DNA from: Deinococcus ruber | Lineage (GTDB): Bacteria > Deinococcota > Deinococci > Deinococcales > Deinococcaceae | Assembly (NCBI RefSeq): GCF_014648095.1 | Contig: NZ_BMQL01000078.1 | Location: 1-14,921 of the forward strand | Direction of reading: 5' to 3' | DNA: 14,921 nt | Shown here: piece after piece, positions 1-5,373 of the stretch | Layout: each line of letters begins with the position of its first letter | Position numbering within the stretch: the first letter of the stretch is position 1 | Position numbers and translations under genes: made by a program | Notes under the pieces: generated by a model | The model's input: only the letters and a program-made list of their open reading frames with translations | Told to the model about the DNA's origin: nothing | Database searches by the model: none

Positions 1-249
1 GAGGAGAAAGGGACGGTGGGAGCGACCTGGACGACGGTCGGCCAGTCCGTCTGGGCCTTGGGTGTTGTACAGCGTGATGGTGCTCGCAAGCCACGCGGGA
101 CTTCGCTGGACGATGCGTGCCACGTCACCGCGTGTTCGTGGTTCGGGTTCGCTCAGGAGGAGCAGGGCGTGCCAGCGGGTGCGTTCGTGATTGTTCGGCG
201 CCGTCTTGTAGCGATGCCGGAGTTCTTCAACGCTCAGATGGGGCGTGAT
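1..249 (-). CDS. IS630-family transposase, N-terminal DNA-binding part (partial)
   Basis: About 83 codons are visible before the window edge. The translation contains HLSVEELRHRYKTAPN, then ARIVQRSPAWLASTITLYN, then GPDGLADRRPGR. This is the usual order in the N-terminal helix-turn-helix region of IS630-type transposases, ending in the characteristic 'GxxGLxDRRxxG' linker before the DDE domain. The catalytic domain is outside the window. The reading frame is open from about 273, but no ATG, GTG or TTG lies in frame between there and the conserved part, so the start is unresolved and may be non-canonical (ATC at 249 or CTG at 237) or lost. The plus-strand ORF at 16-255 is its shadow. Confidence 0.65.
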   Translation of the reverse strand, partial: MTPHLSVEELRHRYKTAPNNHERTRWHALLLLSEPEPRTRGDVARIVQRSPAWLASTITLYNTQGPDGLADRRPGRSHRPFLL

Positions 250-287
250 CGCTAAGGGTTTGATAGTTAGAGTTTAACTCAATTCCG
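1..287 (-). mobile_element. End of an IS630-type insertion sequence, cut by the window edge
   Basis: This is the terminal part of an insertion sequence whose transposase reads leftward out of the window. The boundary is inferred: the neighbouring GGDEF gene loses homology directly after its Asp-Leu-Leu residues, where a TA dinucleotide lies at 288-289, and IS630-type elements insert at TA. The element end, read on the minus strand, starts CGGAATTGAGTTAAACTC and contains the short palindrome GAGTTTAACTC. The other end and second TA copy lie outside the window, so the inverted repeat cannot be confirmed. It differs from the complete IS630 element at 11586-12734 in both end sequence and transposase N-terminus. 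Confidence 0.6.
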
Positions 288-920
288 TATCAGAAGATCG
301 GAGTACGCCAACTGCTGAAGCGTTTCTGCCTGTGCTTCGCTCCGAACAAGGCGGTCTTTGAAACTCAGGAAGGTGTTGGCGAGCGACAGCAGAGTGAGGT
401 TGGCGAGATTCAGTTCGGCAAGGGCAAAGACCACGCCCGCAAATGGCCTGTTCATGCCGTGCTGAAGCACATACAGCACACTCACCAGCAGCACGCTGCT
501 GAAGAAGAGCGCAGCGATGGGACGCGCGAGGCGCATATCCGGGACAAAAAACGACAGGACATAGAGAACGGGTACCCAGAACAGTGTTTCGGTCATCTCT
601 GCCTGCACCGAGAACGTGCCCGGCATAAGGTCGAGGATATAGATGAGTTTGCCCAGAAAGAAGAAGCTCATGCTGATGACCAGCGTGCTCAGAAGCAGAT
701 TCGTGACCGCAGGAAGTCGCCACAGCAGCACTTCAAGCAGCAGGATACCAACAGTCATGGCGGGGTACATCAGCTGATCGAAGGGCGTCGATTGGCCGCT
801 CGGCCCGTCGAGCAGCATCCCCAGGATGAAGGCCAGGGCAGCCAGGGGCAACGCCAGCAGAACAGTTCGCCGCCACTGCGATTCTGTCAGTGAAAGCTGC
901 TGTGCGCGGAGTGGAGCCAT
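279..920 (-). pseudogene. GGDEF (diguanylate cyclase) gene truncated by an IS; membrane sensor part remains
   Basis: The remaining 213 residues start at the ATG at 920 (no clear Shine-Dalgarno) and contain about six hydrophobic segments, for example LLALPLAALAFILGMLL and ALFFSSVLLVSVLYVL. A short helical linker follows (FKDRLVRSEAQAETLQQLAYSD). The last part, LQQLAYSDLL, is the standard entry into a GGDEF domain, normally continuing as T-G-L-x-N-R. Here it breaks off after DLL and ends in I-R-N-stop, encoded by the adjoining insertion sequence. The protein would normally make cyclic di-GMP in response to a signal sensed in the membrane, but the whole catalytic domain is missing, so no enzyme activity is expected. 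An upstream in-frame extension to 1325 exists but overlaps parA and is unlikely. Confidence 0.7.
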
Positions 921-1047
921 GCTGTAGTCACTGTAAAGTGCGCTCTCTGACGAAATCCTTCTCACGATCTGGGTATAGGCAGGAACACGGTTTCTGATAC
1001 AGGCAACTTTGTGGTGTTCTCCCGAGGCTGCTTGCCCAGATTGAAAG

Positions 1048-1092
1048 TTGTGTACACCAGGGTTGTAAAAAAGGTGTACACAAACATATGAT
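1048..1092 (+). promoter_or_regulatory. parA promoter with two Phd/YefM-type operator palindromes
   Basis: A perfect 11-bp inverted repeat has arms TTGTGTACACC (1048-1058) and GGTGTACACAA (1073-1083), separated by 14 bp. Each arm contains the self-complementary octamer GTGTACAC (1050-1057 and 1074-1081; centres 24 bp apart). A promoter fits between them: -35 TTGTAA at 1063-1068 and -10 TATGAT at 1087-1092 with an 18-bp spacer. The -10 box ends six bases before the parA ATG, as in leaderless transcripts. The right palindrome lies inside the promoter spacer, so a bound protein should block transcription. TGTACA is the published core of Phd and YefM operators, and the downstream gene starts with such a domain. 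Confidence 0.7.
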
Positions 1093-1098
1093 GCACAC

Positions 1099-2151
1099 AT
1101 GTCAGCCGCAGAACAGCTCAACAGCGTCAAGATCCGGGAACTGCGGTCGACGCTGGCGGACGTGCTGCAGCAGGTCGAAGCTGGCGAACGGGTGCTGATC
1201 GAAAAATACAACGATCCGGTGGCCGCCCTCGTCCCCATGGCAGATTTTCTTGCGCTCCAGCGTCTCGACGCCTGGATCAAAGACGCTGGACTCAGACAGG
1301 CCGCCCCCCCCAAGGAGAAACGCATGGCTCACCGGATTGTCGTTACGAATATCTCAGGTGGAGAAGGCAAAACCTCCATCACCCGCGAACTGGCCTTTGC
1401 GCTGGTCGCACGGGGCTACAAGGTCGCGCTGCTGGATACCGACCCACAGGCATCGCTGACCAAGACCCTGGGGCTGCATGACCTGCACGAAGGGGAGAGC
1501 CGCGACCGACTTCCCGGCTTTCAGGCAGAACGCACCGTCCTCGGGGTCTTTCAGAAAGAAAGCGGTGAGGGCCGCCTGGGTGCGCCGATTTCTGTACTGG
1601 GCCTGGACATCTGGGTCTCGAACGACCATCTGTATGGTGCCGACGCCCTGATTTCCGGTGATCTGTCGAGGTTGGGCAACCTCAGAGAAGCGGTGGACGT
1701 CGTGGCAGCGGAGTACGATTTCATTCTGATCGACACCAAGCCGGGCATCACGCCATTGCTGAACGCCTCGGTCGCCGCTGCCGATCACCTGATCGTTCCG
1801 ATCTCGGGCGACAAGGGAACAGAGAATCTGGATAAGATCGTGCGACTCATCAAGGCGGCACGTGGGTTCGCACCCGATATCGCGGTGCGGATGTTCGTTC
1901 CCAACCGGGTTCGCGGAAATACCCGGGTCTATAAGGAACTGCTGGAACTGATGCAGAGTTACAGCACCGTTGCACCTCTCTCTAGTCAGATTCGGGACAG
2001 CGTGCTGATGATGGAAGCAGCCCGCGCCCGCAAAGGCCTGGTGACGTATCGTCCGGGCTCGGAGGTGGCTCAGGACGTGCAGCGCGTGGCTGGCGATCTG
2101 CTGCTGCTGCTCGGAGTCAGTCAGCCGCAGCCTGTGGAGCGTGCGAGATGA
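1099..2151 (+). CDS. parA: ParA partition ATPase with N-terminal Phd/YefM antitoxin-like domain
   Basis: This is the ATPase of a plasmid partition operon (350 residues), expected to act with ParB on the nucleoid to segregate replicon copies. Residues 8-58 (SVKIRELRSTLADVLQQVEA, then a short hairpin, then PVAALVPMADFLALQRL) match the Phd/YefM antitoxin fold, a DNA-binding and dimerising domain. Residues 76-350 form the ParA domain: Walker A SGGEGKTS at 86-93, LLDTDPQASL at 111-120, and Walker B FILIDTKPG at 208-216. The first Walker A position is Ser instead of the usual signature Lys; the P-loop Lys91 is kept. The start is the only in-frame ATG near the promoter and appears leaderless. An internal ATG (1324, Met76) with its own Shine-Dalgarno could make a 275-residue ParA without the antitoxin-like domain. 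No toxin gene is adjacent. The two GTGTACAC sites upstream suggest autoregulation. Confidence 0.88.
   Translation: MSAAEQLNSVKIRELRSTLADVLQQVEAGERVLIEKYNDPVAALVPMADFLALQRLDAWIKDAGLRQAAPPKEKRMAHRIVVTNISGGEGKTSITRELAFALVARGYKVALLDTDPQASLTKTLGLHDLHEGESRDRLPGFQAERTVLGVFQKESGEGRLGAPISVLGLDIWVSNDHLYGADALISGDLSRLGNLREAVDVVAAEYDFILIDTKPGITPLLNASVAAADHLIVPISGDKGTENLDKIVRLIKAARGFAPDIAVRMFVPNRVRGNTRVYKELLELMQSYSTVAPLSSQIRDSVLMMEAARARKGLVTYRPGSEVAQDVQRVAGDLLLLLGVSQPQPVERAR
1312..1326 (+). promoter_or_regulatory. Internal Shine-Dalgarno and ATG for a short ParA form
   Basis: AAGGAG at 1312-1317 is followed by six bases and then ATG at 1324-1326, in frame with parA at Met76, exactly where the ATPase domain begins. 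This is one of the best ribosome binding sites in the window, whereas the upstream ATG at 1099 has none. It follows directly on a run of eight C at 1304-1311. The site could be a relic of a time when the antitoxin-like gene and parA were separate, or an active second start. Confidence 0.55.
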
Positions 2152-3056
2152 CCCGCTCTTCCAGACCACGCGCCGCCATTAATCCGATGGATATGATGGA
2201 AGCGCTGTCAGCCAAAAGCGCCGATACCGAGCTGGCCGTCTCTCAAATCGTGGTCGTCGAGGCGTTCAATCCGCGCCGACTGCTCTCCGGCGACGAGTTT
2301 ACCCAGGAGGCGCTCACCGATCTCGCGGATAGCATCCGCACACACGGCGTGCTACAACCGCTGCTGGTCCGTCGGCAGGACCACCAGATCCTGCTGATCG
2401 CCGGAGAGCGGCGACTCCGGGCTGCCATACTCGCCGGGCTGGAGCGCGTTCCGGTGGTGTATGTGGAGGCCGACGATCAGGTGGCGTATGAGCTGGCCAT
2501 CATCGAGAATTCACAGCGCAAAGACCTGGATATCGTGACGGAATCACTCGTCGGCTTTGAATTCATGGCGCAGCGGTTTGGCATGAGCACGGCAGAGGTG
2601 GTGACGTACCTCAATGCAGTCCGCAAGGGCCGCCGTCCAGATGACCTTCAGGCGGAAGCGCTGCTCCGTCAGGTATACGGCACCGGCGTCACTGCTTGGT
2701 CGGTACGCCGCGCGGCCATCCTGAAGATGCTGCCAGAAGAGCATGACGCGATCCGCAGGGGAGACATCGACGCCAAGACCTGTGCAGAACTGGTGACACT
2801 TCCCGCTGGCCCTGACCGAAGCGCCCTGCTGGCACGTGCTGTGAGCGAACAGCTCAGCGCCGAGCGTGTGCGTGCTCTGGTGCGCGATCAGCAGGGCGCA
2901 GACGAGCCGACCGCTTCGACCTTGGCGCAGCGTGTCCAGAGCGTCCGGAACGTGCTGCCGCAGCTCTCGCGGCTGAAGGGTAAAGACGCGCTGAAAGCCG
3001 AACGCCTGATAGCTGAAATTGAGACGAAGGTGACGGCCCTCCTTCAGAAAAAATAA
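2148..3056 (+). CDS. parB: ParB partition protein (centromere-binding)
   Basis: This 302-residue ParB/Spo0J-family protein is expected to bind a parS centromere and stimulate the ParA ATPase. The ATG overlaps the parA stop (ATGA), so the two genes are translationally coupled. Domain order: a basic N-terminal tail (MTRSSRPRAA) that probably contacts ParA; a ParB nuclease-like/CTPase domain with IRTHGVLQPLLVR (63-75), the arginine-rich GERRLRAA box (86-93) and ENSQRKDL (120-127); a helix-turn-helix region around 145-185; and a C-terminal helical part (residues 250-302) likely to dimerise. The GERR box has Leu where Trp or Tyr is more common. The length is normal for plasmid and chromid ParB proteins. 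Frame and motifs make the call firm; the specific centromere is not proven. Confidence 0.92.
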   Translation: MTRSSRPRAAINPMDMMEALSAKSADTELAVSQIVVVEAFNPRRLLSGDEFTQEALTDLADSIRTHGVLQPLLVRRQDHQILLIAGERRLRAAILAGLERVPVVYVEADDQVAYELAIIENSQRKDLDIVTESLVGFEFMAQRFGMSTAEVVTYLNAVRKGRRPDDLQAEALLRQVYGTGVTAWSVRRAAILKMLPEEHDAIRRGDIDAKTCAELVTLPAGPDRSALLARAVSEQLSAERVRALVRDQQGADEPTASTLAQRVQSVRNVLPQLSRLKGKDALKAERLIAEIETKVTALLQKK

Positions 3057-3069
3057 GAGCTGGAAGAGG

Positions 3070-3106
3070 TAAGGGGGTGGGATACCCGGTATCCCACCTC
3101 CCCTTA
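3070..3106. terminator. Long hairpin after parB; terminator or possible parS
   Basis: A perfect 10-bp inverted repeat with a one-base centre (GTGGGATACC, C, GGTATCCCAC; 3077-3097) is extended by TAAGGGG (3070-3076) pairing with CCCCTTA (3100-3106) across a two-base bulge. It begins 14 bases after the parB stop. The position suits a transcription terminator, but no T-run follows on either side. A strongly symmetric sequence next to parB is also what a parS site can look like. Only one copy was seen. Confidence 0.5.
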
Positions 3107-3213
3107 TCGCTTCCGAAAGCCGTCTTGGAACCTGCTTACTGAATTTGAAAGCAATCAGGCCAATGCCCTCTGCATGGTTTGCAAATGGTGTCTGAACAGC
3201 TGTGGACTCCCCC

Positions 3214-3351
3214 TCACAAGTACCAAAACGCCGCCTGGACTTCTTTCAGAAAACAGCACCAGTTCAGCGCTTCCCAGGTGACTTGATCACAGGCGAAGTG
3301 GAAACGCTCTGACGAGTTATCCAGCCACACTGCCAAGGAGTACAGACACAT
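3214..3351 (-). CDS. Small hypothetical protein, Trp- and Cys-rich (45 aa)
   Basis: This short ORF reads MCLYSLAVWLDN, then SSERFHFACDQVTWEALNW, then CCFLKEVQAAFWYL. It has three Cys in the second half, four Trp and no low-complexity tract, and its composition looks protein-like rather than random. GAAGG lies upstream of the ATG at 3351, but only three bases away, which is tight. It sits in the otherwise gene-poor stretch 3057-3418 after parB, where apart from the hairpin at 3070-3106 nothing else was recognised. No family is recognised and no function is proposed. It could be the remnant of a longer gene. Confidence 0.3.
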   Translation of the reverse strand: MCLYSLAVWLDNSSERFHFACDQVTWEALNWCCFLKEVQAAFWYL

Positions 3352-3418
3352 TAGCCTTCGTTCGGTGGCCGAGACGCTGTCAGCGGTGTTCTTCCCACAA
3401 TTTTACACAGCAGTTAGT

Positions 3419-4144
3419 TCAGGTCTGGGTGCTTGCGGCAGAAGCCGTCAAAAATCTGACCACTCCGGTCGGCAGACGATGCTGAGCCTGTGTATTTTCC
3501 CAAAGAGATCCTGGCAGCAGCTCACCGGACGGGAGAACCGAACACAGGAGTACTGCACTCAGGCGGCGCTGTCGCTGCCGATACGCTGCCAGATAAGCTG
3601 GTTTCGAGTGCTCCGTTTCCGCTGGCTGCGGCACGCTCTGAGGCGTCAGCAACATCCGGACGGCTGTCGGCACCAGACCGACACGCTGAAGTTCCGCTGG
3701 AAATACCACCGCCAGGACATTCAGCTCGTTGGGAACGCACTGAGAAATTTTGTCACCGAGCACTCGGGCCAGCCTGGAAGCGACCGTCGCGTGCTCGTCA
3801 GCAATCAGCCGAAGCCGCGTGACCTCGAAGTACACCTGGGTATGTCCCTTGAACATTGCCTGATAATCAGGATTTCGGCCACCGGGAACAGAGTGAGGCT
3901 CGTACTGAAGCTGGAATCGCCGGTCTCGTGCCAGAAAATTCCCCACCGCCAGTTCCGACAGAAGGTCGGCATATTCATCGCTCGAGTGGGCCAGCCGCAC
4001 CTTCTTGCGGAGTTTGGTGGCGTAAGTTTCCAGGAATGCCTGCACCGGGCGAGAAGATGCACACCACGAACGCAGGATTTCGGCCAGAGGGTGTTCCTCC
4101 AAGCCACAGATCAGGTGGACGAGCTCCGCGCTGCGTTTGGTCAT
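3419..4144 (-). CDS. Hypothetical protein with a PD-(D/E)xK-like signature
   Basis: This 241-residue protein starts at the ATG at 4144, which has AGGAG four bases upstream; a longer in-frame start at 4186 lacks such a site. The central part is the most protein-like: ELAVGNFLARDRRFQLQYEP (64-83), then GGRNPDYQAMFKG (88-100) and QVYFEVTRLRL (103-113). A Glu in a helix, then Pro-Asp, then Glu-x-Thr at the end of a strand resembles the PD-(D/E)xK nuclease core, with Thr where Lys is typical. This is a resemblance by eye, not a recognised family. The C-terminus (from about 170) is Gln/Ser/Pro-rich and less convincing. It lies 173 bp downstream of the TIM-barrel gene, same direction. A plus-strand ORF (3365-4228) overlaps it but has no visible domain logic. 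Confidence 0.55.
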   Translation of the reverse strand: MTKRSAELVHLICGLEEHPLAEILRSWCASSRPVQAFLETYATKLRKKVRLAHSSDEYADLLSELAVGNFLARDRRFQLQYEPHSVPGGRNPDYQAMFKGHTQVYFEVTRLRLIADEHATVASRLARVLGDKISQCVPNELNVLAVVFPAELQRVGLVPTAVRMLLTPQSVPQPAETEHSKPAYLAAYRQRQRRLSAVLLCSVLPSGELLPGSLWENTQAQHRLPTGVVRFLTASAASTQT

Positions 4145-4184
4145 GTTGCTCCTGAGCCGGTACGGCCTCCACCAGGTATGCAGC

Positions 4185-4198
4185 ACCTTCCTGAAGGT
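4185..4198. promoter_or_regulatory. Short palindrome upstream of the nuclease-like gene
   Basis: ACCTTC (4185-4190), two bases, then GAAGGT (4193-4198) form a perfect inverted repeat about 40 bp upstream of the ATG at 4144. It could be an operator or chance; no promoter hexamers were recognised with it. Confidence 0.2.
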
Positions 4199-4317
4199 CG
4201 GCTCTGGCGGAAGAGTTCAGTTTCTTGAGCCGGAACGACGTTTGTCGAAAGTGGTTGGTGAGTCGGCAGCGCTGTCAATAGCCGCCACGTGATGCACGAG
4301 CCAGCAGCCTGATTCTC

Positions 4318-5175
4318 TTAAACAGTGCCGGGTAGGTCATCTGTGGTGGAGTCTTGCCACCGGTTGAAATTTTCCAGCTGGCGGGCGGCCATCCAGTCAC
4401 AGACCTCGTTCAGATCACTTGTAGGAACACCTGTAAAGGGCAGGACCGGCTGATACGGGGGTGGACCGTATTCAGGCGTCAGGGTGCTGATAGAGTAGCC
4501 CTGAAGGCGCTGCGCCGTCCACGCCGCTCGCCACCAGCGCTCATGGGCCGCTAGATGCGTCGCCACTTCCGGTGCGCGTGGGTCAGCCACCTGTGGACCC
4601 TGCTCGAATCCGACCCGCGCATGCACATGCAGACAGCGTTCGAAACAGCGCTCTAGCAGCGGCTTGAGATCTTCCAGCAACCGCTCACACACGACGACCC
4701 AGTGGCTCAGATCCAGCGTCAACTTCAGCTCGGGAAAGCGCTCGATCAGCCTGAGGGTGCTCCACGGTGTGTAGGTGATACAGCCCCGGTGTGTCTCGAA
4801 CGCCACTGGTATCCCAAGATGCTGTATGCGTTCGAGCACACCAGCAGTGAACTGGTCGGCTTCACGCTCGGTCCAGGCATCCCAACCGGGTTGCAGATTC
4901 ACAAGCACCGGCTTGAGTGCCAGCGCCTGCTCCAGTTGGCGTTCGAACACCTCAAGATGCTCCTGTACACGGTGAATGTCCGTCCCGACCCGTGTAATCA
5001 CCGGAGTGATCAGCTTCAACTCGTGTTGAGCTAGGTGAAGCTGCAACTCGGGCAAATCGGCAACCGCAGGCAGAAAAACTTCCAGACCGTCATAGCCTGA
5101 CGCCTTCAGCGTCGCCATATTCTGAGAAGGACTGGGCGTAAACCCCCAGAGGGAACGGTACCGTTCAAGCTGCAT
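4318..5175 (-). CDS. Xylose-isomerase-like TIM-barrel protein (sugar phosphate isomerase/epimerase type)
   Basis: This 285-residue protein belongs to the AP-endonuclease-2/xylose-isomerase TIM-barrel superfamily. The start at 5175 is chosen because AGGAG lies five bases upstream; an upstream in-frame Met at 5226 lacks this. Conserved positions follow the metal-binding pattern of the family: GYDGLEVFLP (28-37) in an early strand, VAFETHRG with Glu127, LTLDLSHW with Asp155 and His158, HVHARVG (184-190) and TPEYGP with Glu235. Such proteins isomerise or epimerise sugars or related polyols using a divalent metal, but the substrate cannot be told from sequence. It is transcribed divergently from the SGNH lipoprotein gene, and no sugar transporter or kinase is adjacent. 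The superfamily call is firm; the reaction is unknown. Confidence 0.85.
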   Translation of the reverse strand: MQLERYRSLWGFTPSPSQNMATLKASGYDGLEVFLPAVADLPELQLHLAQHELKLITPVITRVGTDIHRVQEHLEVFERQLEQALALKPVLVNLQPGWDAWTEREADQFTAGVLERIQHLGIPVAFETHRGCITYTPWSTLRLIERFPELKLTLDLSHWVVVCERLLEDLKPLLERCFERCLHVHARVGFEQGPQVADPRAPEVATHLAAHERWWRAAWTAQRLQGYSISTLTPEYGPPPYQPVLPFTGVPTSDLNEVCDWMAARQLENFNRWQDSTTDDLPGTV

Positions 5176-5299
5176 ACACTCTCCTGCCATGAAAGGGACG
5201 GCGCATCTGCCGAGCGGCAGTGTCATCAGGCGAGTTCCATCATAGTCAATCTGTCAGCGTGTACCAGGACGGTTTTTCTCTCGCCTTCCATCTACCTTC

Positions 5300-5313
5300 G
5301 TGCCACGTGGCAC
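5300..5313. promoter_or_regulatory. Perfect 14-bp palindrome in a divergent intergenic region
   Basis: GTGCCACGTGGCAC is fully self-complementary and lies between the divergent genes ending their 5' sides at 5175 and 5374, 60 bases before the SGNH ORF. Position and symmetry suit a dimeric regulator site. No regulator gene is next to it. Confidence 0.3.
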
Positions 5314-5373
5314 ACTGAGGAAGACGGCCCAGACCTGTTCCCTCGTGCGGCGCTGCGTGCGCTCTGGAAACCC

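Noticed and set aside
16..255. Plus-strand ORF of 79 codons
   Set aside because: It is the antisense shadow of the IS630-type transposase N-terminus, which has recognisable helix-turn-helix and linker sequence.
1099..1323. A classic two-gene toxin-antitoxin module with the Phd-like domain as antitoxin
   Set aside because: No Doc, YoeB, RelE or other toxin-like ORF lies up- or downstream; the domain is in frame with ParA with no stop between them.
3310..3330. Possible DnaA box (TTATCCAGC)
   Set aside because: It matches the consensus at only seven of nine positions, is a single copy and is not near the iterons.
3365..4228. Plus-strand ORF of 287 codons, longer than the minus-strand gene it overlaps
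   Set aside because: No motif, ribosome site or domain order is visible, and it is rich in Arg, Gln, His and Pro as antisense frames often are. The minus frame has a strong ribosome site and ordered strand/helix patterns.
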